A DNA stretch of 64,000 nt from NCBI GenBank assembly GCA_003224905.1, contig QIAA01000043.1, positions 22,194 to 86,193 on the forward strand, read 5' to 3'. Source of the DNA: Acidobacteriota bacterium. GTDB lineage: Bacteria > Acidobacteriota > Terriglobia > Terriglobales > Acidobacteriaceae. The position numbers and the translations under genes were made by a program. Below, in pieces: positions 8,046 to 17,310 of this stretch (within the stretch, counting starts at the first letter, position 1; each line of letters starts with the position of its first letter). The notes under the pieces are model-generated. The model saw nothing but the letters and a program-made list of their open reading frames with translations. It was not told the origin of the DNA and did not search any database.

Positions 8046-8852
8046 CTAGTGCTTCAGAGATTCCGGCGGAAACAGCAACAGCTGGCTGGGCTCGCTCTCC
8101 GCGCGGAAATGCGAAGGCGACATCCCAAACTGCTTGCGGAACATGCGCGCAAAATAGGAGAGATCGTTGAAGCCCACAACGAAGGCCGCTTCCGTTACCG
8201 ACGCATGCGTGTCCTTCATCAACTGAGCCGCACGTTGCACTCGTAGTTTTACGACGAAGTCCCGAAAGGTGAGTCCATTTTCCCGCTTGAAATTTCGGCT
8301 GAATTGAAATGGGCTCAAGCGGCAGAGTCTGGCCGCAGTTGCCATGCGTATTTTTTCCTGATAGTTCGCTTCTATATACGAGACGGCGGGAGCGAGATGG
8401 CCGAACGTTGAAGACTTTTCCAGCAGACCATTCTCCATGGATGCGAGCGAAGTCCTCGCTGCGGAGAATGCCTCTTGAGAGCGGCTCAGCCTGCGATCAA
8501 TGTTTGCTAGACAGCTGCAAAGATTTCGCACCGGCAGGGGCTTGACCAGGTAGTCCCAAACGCAACAACGCAGGGCCCACGAAGCAAGGCTTTCGCTGTG
8601 GTGCTCTGTAAGCATCACTATGGGAAGCGAACTGTGCCGGTGTTTAATATCGACCAGGGCCTCGAGGCCGCAAGGATCGGGATTGTCATATTCGAAGCAA
8701 ACCGCCCACGGGAGCCAGTTTCGGATGGCGGGAAGGATATCGGAAATTCGATTGACTCGAAACCGCTTATATATCTTCGGCAAGCTGCTGCACAAATCTG
8801 GCTCCCCAGGGCGAGTACGGAGATCGATCCACAAGATGCTCCGCGCCGACAT
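8046..8852 (-). CDS. Receiver-like plus AraC-type DNA-binding regulator
   Basis: A 268-residue protein. The N-terminal 125 residues resemble a CheY-type receiver: an early acidic residue (LWIDLR), a candidate phospho-acceptor Asp in CFEYDNPDP, IVMLTEHHS, and the conserved Lys in DYLVKPLPV. The acidic pocket looks incomplete (only one early Asp), so phosphorylation is doubtful. Residues about 165-262 form a standard AraC double helix-turn-helix (MATAARLCRLSPFQFSRNFK and VTEAAFVVGFNDLSYFARMF). No histidine kinase is adjacent. Its place directly upstream of the sheath gene, in the same direction, suggests control of the injection system; this is inference. Confidence 0.85.
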   Translation of the reverse strand: MSARSILWIDLRTRPGEPDLCSSLPKIYKRFRVNRISDILPAIRNWLPWAVCFEYDNPDPCGLEALVDIKHRHSSLPIVMLTEHHSESLASWALRCCVWDYLVKPLPVRNLCSCLANIDRRLSRSQEAFSAARTSLASMENGLLEKSSTFGHLAPAVSYIEANYQEKIRMATAARLCRLSPFQFSRNFKRENGLTFRDFVVKLRVQRAAQLMKDTHASVTEAAFVVGFNDLSYFARMFRKQFGMSPSHFRAESEPSQLLLFPPESLKH

Positions 8853-8960
8853 ACTTGTTCTCCTGCGACGCCACGGACCTTGGTTTGAAGGAGGCTAAAC
8901 CAGGGCGTTAGTCATGCAGCGCTTGCCTGGCGTTGGCAAACGTTCGCAAGTTAGGGGAAG

Positions 8961-9830
8961 CTATGCGGCCATGACAGTGGGATCAGGAGCATTGGTGGCC
9001 CCTGCCCACAAATAGTTACCCTGAACATCCACGTACCAGTAGGAATTACCGTTTACGCGCTCTCCGGCCTCAAACTTAGAGATTTGAACTTCCGTGTGCG
9101 CCGGAATCACACAAACAACCTGGGCCGTCGTGAGCGGTTGTGCCCGCCTCAGGTTTACGTTCCGGATCGTGAGCACTACTTTCTTTTTTGCAAGATTTTG
9201 CGTGGCTACGGTAGCAATGGAAATTGCGTGATCTAACGGAATTGCGGGCATTACCGCGACTGCCGGAGCTGACGGGCTCAACGTTCCTCCCTCGATCGCG
9301 GGCTGGGAGGCTACTGATGGCGTTACTGCTAGCGCAGGTGTAGTGGGTACTTGTTTAATAAGTTCGCCGATTTCCAACCAATTTCCCGGACACGTTTTGG
9401 AAGCTCGAATCTGGTGATGGCGGATCACGTGGGAATCATCCCGGGGAATGTCCCAGCGCGCAGCGATCTGACCGATCAGCGTGGCGCTCGCTGTGAGCTG
9501 CGCCAGCGGCCAAACGTCGTCCGGCCGCCCCTCATGCTCAATTCCAATGGTGTAAAAATTTGGGTTCACTCTTTGCTTCAACAATGACCAGGCGGGATTG
9601 ACCACGATACCTGCATGGAAGGCAGTGTCGTTCTCATCCACGTATTGATGGATTTCACCGTCGCGCGAGATGCCGTAGTGTGCCGACTTTTGCGTGCTCG
9701 GATTACGGAAAAGGCCTTCGCCGGCAGCAAAGCTCCCGTCCATGATATGAATGACGATTGCTTCGGGACGCAACCCGAAGGGCCGTCCTTTACGGAAATT
9801 GGAACTCGGACAACCAATCCATTGGATCAT
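8961..9830 (-). CDS. N-acetylmuramoyl-L-alanine amidase (amidase_2) with C-terminal SH3-like domain
   Basis: A 289-residue protein. The amidase_2/PGRP-type domain covers about residues 20-150: the first zinc histidine in AIVIHIMDG, the conserved NFYTIGIEHEG, and HHQIRASKTCPG with the second His and Cys ligands. A Pro/Ala-rich linker leads to a bacterial SH3-type domain (VNLRRAQPLTTAQV ... YWYVDVQGNYLWAG). No signal peptide is seen, so it acts in the cytoplasm, on lysis, or as particle cargo. AGGAGGCGAC precedes the ATG and the gene starts 8 bases after the membrane-protein gene. Similar amidases help release or anchor phage-like particles; the link to the eCIS here is positional only. Confidence 0.87.
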   Translation of the reverse strand: MIQWIGCPSSNFRKGRPFGLRPEAIVIHIMDGSFAAGEGLFRNPSTQKSAHYGISRDGEIHQYVDENDTAFHAGIVVNPAWSLLKQRVNPNFYTIGIEHEGRPDDVWPLAQLTASATLIGQIAARWDIPRDDSHVIRHHQIRASKTCPGNWLEIGELIKQVPTTPALAVTPSVASQPAIEGGTLSPSAPAVAVMPAIPLDHAISIATVATQNLAKKKVVLTIRNVNLRRAQPLTTAQVVCVIPAHTEVQISKFEAGERVNGNSYWYVDVQGNYLWAGATNAPDPTVMAA

Positions 9831-9838
9831 GTCGCCTC

Positions 9839-10912
9839 CTATCCGACGGCGGTCAGATCACCGCGCTCGCCGCTGAGCCATGTCGGACGAGGGCCGTCAC
9901 CAGCTAAAGCTGACGACCTTGTATCGCTGCCGCCCGATGCTGCCTGCCGTTGATTACGCTGTAAGTCGTCCTTCTGAGAGAGCGACGATCTGAGTTTGAG
10001 CAGATCCTTGAGCACGTTGTACCAGAAGGGCGCGCCCAGGCTTATTAATAGGACGGACAGGATCATTCCCGGCGCCTTTCTCCAATCCTTCAGCCGTTGT
10101 AGCCATCCTCTAGGATTGTCACCGGGAACAGTTATCAACGCCGTGCTATTCAAAAGGTTGTAAAACGGTTTCGGGTCAAGGTTTGCGTTTGCTGCGTTTT
10201 GTGGGGACTGGGTCTTTTCCGAGAACTGCTTTGTCGCCTCGCTCACTATGGTGTTTCGGAATTGATCGTCGATCCATAGGCGATCTGCTATCGCGATCAT
10301 GTCTAGTTGCACGGCCAGAACCACCAATATCGAAACACCTATCGTGATCCAGTGTGTATAGGTTGTGAATCGCTGGCTCACGCGATCAATGGTCTGATCG
10401 AACCACGAGTTTACGCGCGCCACAAAGTCGCTGGGCGCCTCGTGCAGAATGGCCAGCCCGTCGCGCAGGTGGTTCGAAAGTTCCGGGTTGGACGCCTCCA
10501 GCTGCAGGGATATCGCGCGAATATTCTTGAGCGCTTGGTCAGGATCCGTGATTCCACCCTCTTCCAACGCCTTCTTGAGGGCGTCGTGGGCGTCAACTTC
10601 GAGTTTCTGGGCACCGGTTCCACTCGCAAAGTCCAGCAACAGCTTGGTGAATTCTTCGCGGTGAATGACGGTGCCTAACTTGCGCTTTCCTTCTGCGATC
10701 AGCGGATGCCTCAACAAACCATCGGCAATTTTTTGGGCGTACTCTTGGGTAGGAATGCCGAGTTGTAGCAGCAGGTCCGCCAGGCCGGAGCGCAAATGCC
10801 TGCCCCGCCTGCTGCCGATATTAGTGATGGCCTGCGTTATTACCGTCACCGCCATACTGAATAGCAACAACACGGTCGTAACACCGATCAGTACGTCCAG
10901 CGTTTTGAGCAT
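9839..10912 (-). CDS. Membrane protein of unknown function with three predicted TM helices
   Basis: The start is placed at ATG 10912, preceded by GGGAGATATCACA; an in-frame GTG at 10954 would add 14 residues. The 357-residue product has an N-terminal TM helix (LDVLIGVTTVLLLFSMAVTV), a long soluble helical region containing SRRGRHLRSGLADLLLQLG, a second TM near residue 185 (WITIGVSILVVLAVQLDM) and a third near residue 305 (GMILSVLLISLGAPFWYNVL), with a charged Ser/Gln-rich tail. I do not recognise a named family. It is 8 bases upstream of the amidase in the same direction, so the two form an operon. A membrane anchor or immunity-like partner of the amidase is possible but speculative. Confidence 0.7.
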   Translation of the reverse strand: MLKTLDVLIGVTTVLLLFSMAVTVITQAITNIGSRRGRHLRSGLADLLLQLGIPTQEYAQKIADGLLRHPLIAEGKRKLGTVIHREEFTKLLLDFASGTGAQKLEVDAHDALKKALEEGGITDPDQALKNIRAISLQLEASNPELSNHLRDGLAILHEAPSDFVARVNSWFDQTIDRVSQRFTTYTHWITIGVSILVVLAVQLDMIAIADRLWIDDQFRNTIVSEATKQFSEKTQSPQNAANANLDPKPFYNLLNSTALITVPGDNPRGWLQRLKDWRKAPGMILSVLLISLGAPFWYNVLKDLLKLRSSLSQKDDLQRNQRQAASGGSDTRSSALAGDGPRPTWLSGERGDLTAVG

Positions 10913-10954
10913 TGTGATATCTCCCGCGGCGTTTCCTGCTTGTGACGCAGTCAC

Positions 10955-11879
10955 TTCGTCCAGAAATAGTTCGCTTCATAGCTTCAGCGGCATTCGTTAG
11001 GCTAAATCCCAGAACACGTAAAGAGTTCTTGTTGAATCTGATTTTCCGTTGAAAAGCAATTTGGGTGGACCACGGCAAATGCCAGAGAGGAAGCATCTGC
11101 CGAAGCTTTATCTGCAAATGCCAAAGACGTGGCCATGCTGTTCCCGTTCAGACGATCAGCACTTATTGGAATGAACCAGCTCCCGGCGCAGAGCACGGCA
11201 CGGAGACTTGCATCCTGAGCGGCCCCGTCGTTGAACTAATTCACTCCTGCGTATCCGGACGCACGCCCAGCACCCAAAACTTGGGTATGCGACAATGCGC
11301 CTTCCTGACGGATGGTGCCGAAACGCAGAGAGAACCAGTCACGTAGATAGCTAGCTCAGCCTTGCCGAACTCATGGCGTGGGATTCTCGACTTAAGGGAA
11401 GCGGGGAGGGTTACTCCCCGGGAAGCGATTAACGCAATTATCCTGATAGCTGGAAGATTGTCAAGAAAAAAAGAGGAGAGCGATCGTCTGATGTCCTGGA
11501 AGGTGGCCAAAGACAGCAACATTGACTACTTGGCGGAGGTGGAGACTTCGGCTTGACAGTGGAAATCGTCGGAAACGGTGCACGTATTCCCGTGTGACCA
11601 AGAAGTTGGCCGCCGCGATGAATGAGCGTGCTCCCGCATGTCGCGCATTTACCCATCATGGCCGGACGATTGGCAGGCGTGATTGTTGGCGCGGCGTTGG
11701 TCATGCTGTCTTTTTCACCACAGCAACAACAATAGGAGAGTCGCAGTCTTTTTCTCCAGGGACCTTCCCCGGCGGCGTGGGGAAACACAGGCCGGTGGAT
11801 GGAACCGGTGAAGGCGGAGTGGAAACATGCTCGAAACCAACGCGGAGATAGCGGCGGATTTGCGCGCGGTAAGATCCGT
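10955..11879. other. Gene-poor stretch without recognisable function
   Basis: About 0.9 kb in which every open frame is short and composition-driven. No signal peptide, known domain, transposase or RNA gene was recognised on either strand. It adjoins the fossil FG-GAP gene and probably represents decayed DNA at the boundary between the eCIS block and the next island. Confidence 0.5.
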
Positions 11880-12340
11880 TTCAAGAATGGAGGTCACGCC
11901 GGGCAGGATCCTCAGGCCCGTCTGATGGCCGTGATCACTGAAGGAACCGTCACCATCATTGTGAAACACCCCATAGGTTTGGCGACGCAAAAAGGGTGAC
12001 GATCACGTCCGGCTTTCCATCATTATCGTAGTCTTAAAGAAAGATAACGGCCCGCCATCCATAAACAATCCAGCGCCTGCCTCCAATCCTACTTCGCTGA
12101 AAGTGCCGTCATGGTTATGTGGAGCAGATGCTGCTGCATGCCGTCATTGGCGACGTAGATGTCTGTGAACCCGTCGCCGTCGTAGTCGGCGAATGCCACT
12201 CCCGGGCCATGCCCCTTCTTTTCGGTAATATTGTCACCATCTGTCACGCGAATTCTCCGAGGGGAGGGACTATCAACCAACAAAAGGCATCTGTTTTCCG
12301 AATTCACGCTGTCCGGCAAGAAGCCTCCCCAGCGGCCCAA
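11880..12340 (-). pseudogene. Remnant of an FG-GAP/VCBS (CRTAC1/ASPIC-type) repeat protein
   Basis: Read on the minus strand from 12340, the sequence gives GHGPGVAFADYDGDGFTDIY and VANDGMQQHLLH. After a frame change comes HDGTFSEVGLEAGAG, after another DYDNDGKPDVIVTLFASPN, and after a third VFHNDGDGSFSDHGHQTGL. These are consecutive FG-GAP/VCBS-type calcium-binding repeats in the order found in CRTAC1/ASPIC-UnbV proteins, which are abundant in Acidobacteriota. At least three frame changes and in-frame stops split them, so no functional protein can be made. The 3' end of the flanking FAD oxidase gene abuts the 5' side, so the remnant is also truncated. Confidence 0.75.
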
Positions 12341-12359
12341 GAAGACTGGTGCGGCTTGC

Positions 12360-13760
12360 TCACGTCATCACGGGCTGTTTCCGTGGGTGAATGTTGTGGT
12401 TAAGACGGAAGAAATTATTTGGGTCGTAATGCGACTTTATGGCCGCCAGGCGCTCCCAGTGTTCACGATAGGCCTCGGGAACGCGATCGCTTTCGTCCGC
12501 GCTCATAAAGTTGACGTAAACACCGGGAGTCATGGCGGGGCGCAGTTCTCGAAACAGATTTCGTACCCAGGAGATGTTCGCAAGATCTTCGGAAAGATCG
12601 GCCCAGTTCCCCAGCAGGTTTACTACAAATGGTGAGCTCCGGTCGCCGAACGCGGTCTCGCTTGCGGCGACTCGGCTCGCGGCGCCGCCGAGATACGCAA
12701 GTTCAATCTGAGTCAGTGGCGAGGGGAGCGCAGCAAGGGCATTAATCATGTCGTCGATGCTAGAGTCGTCGAGGGATTTGAAATAGCCGGACTTCGTGTA
12801 ATAGCGGCGGCCGGAGGGGAATTCATGGTCGGCCATCGTCTGCAGATCCAAGTAAGACATCACCCTTCTGCCGGAACCCACGAGATTCCCGACGGACAAT
12901 GCCTGACCAAGGTAGCGGTGACCCTCGTCAGGATCGCCAGTCCAAAGCACCGATTGGCTCAGAACGGGGCGTCCCCTTAGCTGCGCAGGAACACTCTCCA
13001 TCTGCGGTGCGAGGCGCAGCGAAACATTCCATTTCAGATCCTCTGGTGCGCCTGGCATGAAGTCTCTCCAGTGCCGCAGCACGGGAGCGATGTCGTTTAC
13101 CGCACACATTGCCTCTCCGAGGACTACGGAGCTTAGGGGATGAAGCCCGGCTTCGAACTCAACGACCACGCCGAAGTTGCCACCGCCGCCGCGCAGTGCC
13201 CAGTAAAGCTCGGGATTGTCTTTCGAATTGGCTCGGACGAGTGAGCCATCGGGCGTGACCACGGTGAAGCCCTGAACATTGTCACAGGACAGTCCGAAAC
13301 GGCGAGTGAGCCAGCCGAATCCTCCCCCCAGAATCAAGCCAGCGGCCCCGGTGTGGGAAACGACGCCAGCCGGAAATACAAGGCCGTGTTTTTGAGTGGC
13401 GGTGTCCACTGTGCTGAGGAGGCAACCTCCCGCAAAGCGGGCGCGACGGGATGCGGGATCCACAATGACTTCTCGCATTCTCGACAAGTCGATCACGAGG
13501 CCGCCATCGCAAGTGCTGTAGCCGGCGAGGCTGTGTCCGCCGCAGCGCACGGCAGTAAGGACTTTGTTATTGGCTGCGCTCCGAACGGCAAGCTGAACAT
13601 CGGGGATATCGGCACAACGGGCGATAAGCGCCGGGGTGCGAGCCACCATGCGGTTCCAGATGCCTCGAGCAGCTTCGTAACTGTGGTCGCCAGGGCGAAT
13701 CAGTTCCCCGTGGAACCGAGCTTTCAGCGAAGAGTAGAGATCATCAATCGCCGTGCTCAT
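12360..13760 (-). CDS. FAD-linked oxidase, berberine-bridge-enzyme-like
   Basis: A 466-residue protein. The PCMH-type FAD domain spans about residues 35-215: CGGHSLAGYST contains the His that carries covalent FAD in this family, and GVVSHTGAAGLILGGGFGWL is the second FAD loop. The second-loop Cys used by bicovalent members is replaced by Ser/His here, so a single covalent link is predicted. The C-terminal BBE motif is YDPNNFFRLNHNI. No signal peptide. Members oxidise alcohols, sugars or amines with oxygen. Substrate cannot be read from sequence. It ends a run of same-strand genes that includes a permease and a PLP enzyme. Confidence 0.9.
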   Translation of the reverse strand: MSTAIDDLYSSLKARFHGELIRPGDHSYEAARGIWNRMVARTPALIARCADIPDVQLAVRSAANNKVLTAVRCGGHSLAGYSTCDGGLVIDLSRMREVIVDPASRRARFAGGCLLSTVDTATQKHGLVFPAGVVSHTGAAGLILGGGFGWLTRRFGLSCDNVQGFTVVTPDGSLVRANSKDNPELYWALRGGGGNFGVVVEFEAGLHPLSSVVLGEAMCAVNDIAPVLRHWRDFMPGAPEDLKWNVSLRLAPQMESVPAQLRGRPVLSQSVLWTGDPDEGHRYLGQALSVGNLVGSGRRVMSYLDLQTMADHEFPSGRRYYTKSGYFKSLDDSSIDDMINALAALPSPLTQIELAYLGGAASRVAASETAFGDRSSPFVVNLLGNWADLSEDLANISWVRNLFRELRPAMTPGVYVNFMSADESDRVPEAYREHWERLAAIKSHYDPNNFFRLNHNIHPRKQPVMT

Positions 13761-13778
13761 GTCGATTCTCAGTTCCCA

Positions 13779-15155
13779 CTAACTAACCGCCTCTGCGGCC
13801 ATCTGGGTGCGGTTCCTCCAATAGACCACGGACATGATGAGCAGTAGGGGAATGAAGGCGGGAATCATATAACGCAGGCCCTCCACCCAAAACGTACTGC
13901 CGGCGATCGCGAACAGGATCACGATTCCGGCTATCGTCGGCAGTGGATGAGCCGGGAGCTTCAAAGGCAGCTTTGCCACGGCCTGGGGACCAATTGCCTG
14001 GCGGAAGCGCAGGTGAGTCAGCAAGATTACGATCCAGACAAAGAACATTCCCGCGACCGCCGTGCCATAGAGCAGCAGGAATGCGTTCTTAGGCGCAAGG
14101 ATCGCCAGCAGGATGGCTGCGATCATGCCTCCAGTGGAAAACGCAAGCGCCCGGTGCGGGACGCCGTTGCGGCTGAGGCGCCCCAACCAAGCTGGCGCCT
14201 GCCGGCCGCGAGACAGCGAAAACAACATCCGCGTTGTTAGGTAAAGATTTGTGTTTGCGCTGGAGAGGGCGGCGGTTATCACGACCAGATTCATGATTCC
14301 CGCAGCAAAGGGAATTCCAACGGTTTCAAAGGCGCGTACAAAGGGGCTGCCGCTAAGGCCGCCGCCGGTGCGGTTCCACGGCGTCATGGCCAGCATGACA
14401 GTGATGGCCAGAACATAGAAGATGATGAGCCGGAAAACGATAGTGCGCATCGCGCGAGGAATGCTTTCTTCCGGCCGCTGCGCTTCTCCTGCAGTCACGG
14501 CGATGACTTCTATACCCATATAGCTGGTAATCGCAAGCGTGAGGGCCAACCACACACCTCGCCAGCCGTGAGGCAGGAACCCTCCGTGCTGAGTCAGATT
14601 CGCCAGGCCGATTGCAGGCCAGGGACCCAGGCCTGTAATCAACGCAATGCCTACCGCAATGAAAATTACGATAGCCAGCACCTTGATCATGGCAAACCAG
14701 TATTCAAATTCACCGAAGTTGGCGACCTGCAGCGCATTCACAACCACCAGGCCAACGGAAACCAGCCCCACCCACACCCACCCGGGCACGTTGTGGAACC
14801 AGAAGGCAAAATAGATGCCAACCGCGGTGACCTCGGCCCCGATGGCGATGATCTGCACCAAACCGTAAGTCGCCCTGACTGCAAAACCAGCCCAGCGGCT
14901 AAGATACTTTTCCGCGTAGACTCCGAACGCGCCAGCCTCCGGGTGGACGACCGCCATTTCCGCTAGAGAGAAAGCCATGACCATGGCGACTAGTGCGCCC
15001 AGCAGGTAGGTCAGAATCACGCCTGGTCCTGCCAGTTCAATGGTGATGCTGCTCCCGAGGAACAGACCGACGCCAATCGCTCCTCCGATGGCGATCATGG
15101 TCAGCTGTCTCTGACTTAATCGGCGTTGCAGTCCTTCGGGCTGGTGGTCACTCAT
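13779..15155 (-). CDS. Amino-acid permease (APC superfamily, AAT family)
   Basis: The start is set at ATG 15155 (MSDHQPEGLQRRLSQRQL); a longer open frame to 15380 lies inside the upstream gene and lacks sense. The 458-residue product has about 12 TM helices and begins with the family signature MIAIGGAIGVGLFLGSS, followed by GPGVILTYLLGALVAMVMAF and AEMAVVHPEAGAFG. These are hallmarks of proton-coupled amino-acid permeases of the AnsP/GabP/CycA type. It overlaps the stop of the class V aminotransferase gene by 8 bases, so the two are co-translated, consistent with import of the amino acid that the enzyme uses. Confidence 0.92.
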   Translation of the reverse strand: MSDHQPEGLQRRLSQRQLTMIAIGGAIGVGLFLGSSITIELAGPGVILTYLLGALVAMVMAFSLAEMAVVHPEAGAFGVYAEKYLSRWAGFAVRATYGLVQIIAIGAEVTAVGIYFAFWFHNVPGWVWVGLVSVGLVVVNALQVANFGEFEYWFAMIKVLAIVIFIAVGIALITGLGPWPAIGLANLTQHGGFLPHGWRGVWLALTLAITSYMGIEVIAVTAGEAQRPEESIPRAMRTIVFRLIIFYVLAITVMLAMTPWNRTGGGLSGSPFVRAFETVGIPFAAGIMNLVVITAALSSANTNLYLTTRMLFSLSRGRQAPAWLGRLSRNGVPHRALAFSTGGMIAAILLAILAPKNAFLLLYGTAVAGMFFVWIVILLTHLRFRQAIGPQAVAKLPLKLPAHPLPTIAGIVILFAIAGSTFWVEGLRYMIPAFIPLLLIMSVVYWRNRTQMAAEAVS

Positions 15156-16392
15156 GGGCAATTTTGCGCAGTTCCTGGACGAAGCGATCAATCTCATCCA
15201 AAGTGTTGTAGTGAACCAGAGAGGCCCGCACGACGCCGCTTTCCGGGGGAATACCCAGCCGCTCCAGCAAGCGCGGAGAATACATGTTTCCGTCCCTGAC
15301 ACCAATGCCCTTGCTGGCGAGACTGGAGGCCACCGCAGATGGCGCCACACCTTCGAGGTTGAAGCACACTGTTGGCACACGCCGCGAGGCGAACCGCGGC
15401 TCCTGGATGCCGTACAAGGTAATTCCCTTCAGTTTCGATAAGGCTCTCAGCAGCTCCGTGGATAGCAGTGCTTCGTAATTGCGAATCGCATCCATGGCGG
15501 ACAACAGGCGGGCGCGACGCGAGTCGGCGTTGCCATTTGGTGAGACTCGGTTCCCCAGGTCCTCCAGATAAGTGATTGCCGCATCCATTCCGGCGACATT
15601 TTCGTAGACAAATGTTCCAACTTCGATCTTTGTTGGTATCTGATCCGGGATGAAGTCTTCGCGAAAGGTGGGCAAGGCTTCCAGCGCAGGGCGTTTACCC
15701 CAGAGAAAACCCATGTGAGGAGCGAAGATTTTGTAGCCGGAGCAAACCAGATAATCGCAGTCTAATTCCTGCACGTCAATGGAACCGTGAGGAGCGTAGT
15801 GCACTGCATCGAGAAAAACTTCGGCGCCGGCTGCATGCGCGAGGCACGCCACTGCCTTCACGTCTACGATCGAGCCCAGAGCATTGGACGCCATGGTACA
15901 CGCCACCAGCCGGGTCTTGGAGCTAAGGAGCGGTTGCAGGTCGGCCAAGTCCAGGGAGCCGTCGCGCCGCATGCGCCACCAGCGAATCTGGACACCGTGG
16001 CGCTGAAGCGCGAGCCATGTGGCTACGTTGGCTTCGTGGTCCATTTCGCACACGACAATTCCCTTGCGGTCCCGCAGGGTGTCAGCCAGCGCTAAGCTGA
16101 CAATCCGGATGAATGAAGTCGCATTCATGCCGAAAGCGATCTCGCTCGGCTCACGCGCATTCAGGAAGATGGCAACACTCTCCCGCGCACGCTGGATGGT
16201 GGCGTCCACCTCCTGGCTCCTCCCATAGCGCCCACCCCGCTGCACATTGCGGGTCAGGAGATGGTGCTGTACCGCGTCCAACACAGTCCGCGGGACTTGC
16301 GCTCCTGCGCCATTATCGAAGAAAACGAAATTGTCGCCGGTGTGCAATGCGGGGAAGGAATCGCGCACCCAGTCAATGGGAAAGTCAGGCAT
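15148..16392 (-). CDS. Class V PLP-dependent enzyme (cysteine desulfurase / isopenicillin N epimerase-like)
   Basis: A 414-residue fold-type I PLP enzyme. Visible motifs: FVFFDNGAGAQVP at the start, FGMNATSFIRIV (phosphate-binding loop), CEMDHEANVATW with the ring-stacking His, AGAEVFLDAVHYAPHG with the PLP-N1 Asp, and the Schiff-base Lys in LVCSGYKIFAPHMG near residue 220. Class V members include cysteine desulfurases, aminotransferases and amino-acid epimerases. No SUF genes are nearby, so Fe-S assembly is unlikely. The coupled amino-acid permease points to amino-acid conversion. It starts 8 bases from the secreted MBL-fold gene stop. Confidence 0.88.
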   Translation of the reverse strand: MPDFPIDWVRDSFPALHTGDNFVFFDNGAGAQVPRTVLDAVQHHLLTRNVQRGGRYGRSQEVDATIQRARESVAIFLNAREPSEIAFGMNATSFIRIVSLALADTLRDRKGIVVCEMDHEANVATWLALQRHGVQIRWWRMRRDGSLDLADLQPLLSSKTRLVACTMASNALGSIVDVKAVACLAHAAGAEVFLDAVHYAPHGSIDVQELDCDYLVCSGYKIFAPHMGFLWGKRPALEALPTFREDFIPDQIPTKIEVGTFVYENVAGMDAAITYLEDLGNRVSPNGNADSRRARLLSAMDAIRNYEALLSTELLRALSKLKGITLYGIQEPRFASRRVPTVCFNLEGVAPSAVASSLASKGIGVRDGNMYSPRLLERLGIPPESGVVRASLVHYNTLDEIDRFVQELRKIAHE

Positions 16393-16400
16393 GCGTTTGC

Positions 16401-17264
16401 TCAGTGCTCTTCAAGCTGCTGGTAGATGGTCTCGGCATTGTCTGAAAACGTCGCATGGTACTGGGGGTACTGGCGGAAGTCACTGTATTTCTCCATGTGA
16501 ATCTCGCGCCGCACCTGCTCGAGCTTGGCTCCTTTGTCATGGAGCGCTTTTACCTGCTGGAAAAGATCGCTGAGGTAGTCGCGGAAACGTTGCAGGTCAA
16601 CCTTGGTAGACAACTCAAAGTGGCCCGGGACAACCGCTTCCAGCGGCTTGGCCAGGACTTGATCCAAAGCGCGAATCCAGTTCTCCGCGCTGCCCACATC
16701 CATCGCAGGGGAACAGCGGTTGAGAAACAGATCTCCCATGGCGATAGCACGCTGCTGGGGGAAGTAAACCAGAGCATCTCCGGAAGTATGGGCCTTGCCG
16801 GGGAAATAAATCTCGGCGGAGTAAGGATCGAGATGGATGGTCAACCTATCCTGAAAGGTCACGTCCGCCGGACGGAAAGAGTCGGGCGACGATTGCATCA
16901 CTGAGAGGGTTCGCTCACGAGTCCAATGAGTGCTGATCACGACGGCCAAGGGACCCACCACGGTGTTTCCTCCCTGGTGGTCGCGGTGATAATGCGTGTT
17001 GACCACGAAGAGCACCGGCAAAGGCGAAACATTACGAATTGCCCTCAGGAGTTTTCCGCCTTCCTTGGCATCGAAACCGGTGTCGACTACCAGAATGCCC
17101 TTGCTGCCGACCAGGAAGGTGGAATTGGCACTGGAATCGTTGTCTGAAATGTAGGCGTAGAGGCCCGGACCAATTGGTTTGACCTGGGGCGCTGCCCACA
17201 GCTGGCCACAGGCGAGGAGGATCAACAGCATCCAGACAGATTTCTTGTGGACAGCTTCGAGCAT
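16401..17264 (-). CDS. Secreted metallo-beta-lactamase-fold hydrolase
   Basis: The start is taken as ATG 17264, preceded by GGAGAGGACGTTGC; this gives a clean signal peptide (VWMLLILLACGQLWAAPQ). The 287-residue product has the MBL zinc motif THYHRDHQGG near residue 93, FPGKAHTSGDALVYFP with the later His, the Asp ligand in AIAMGDLFLN, and VPGHFELS near the end. Proteins of this shape are periplasmic quinoprotein-relay or B3-like hydrolases; true beta-lactamase activity cannot be claimed. It belongs to the same-strand run between the TonB receptor and the class V enzyme, so it is probably co-expressed. Confidence 0.88.
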   Translation of the reverse strand: MLEAVHKKSVWMLLILLACGQLWAAPQVKPIGPGLYAYISDNDSSANSTFLVGSKGILVVDTGFDAKEGGKLLRAIRNVSPLPVLFVVNTHYHRDHQGGNTVVGPLAVVISTHWTRERTLSVMQSSPDSFRPADVTFQDRLTIHLDPYSAEIYFPGKAHTSGDALVYFPQQRAIAMGDLFLNRCSPAMDVGSAENWIRALDQVLAKPLEAVVPGHFELSTKVDLQRFRDYLSDLFQQVKALHDKGAKLEQVRREIHMEKYSDFRQYPQYHATFSDNAETIYQQLEEH

Positions 17265-17310
17265 GCAACGTCCTCTCCAGGGCGTCAGAGCCGTCAAGAT
17301 GTCGGCGCTA

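Noticed and set aside
15156..15380. 75-residue N-terminal extension of the amino-acid permease
   Set aside because: It lies inside the class V aminotransferase gene and is not hydrophobic or conserved; the family signature begins right after ATG 15155.
15148..16392. SufS cysteine desulfurase for Fe-S cluster assembly
   Set aside because: No sufBCDU or iscU genes are nearby and the gene is coupled to an amino-acid permease instead.
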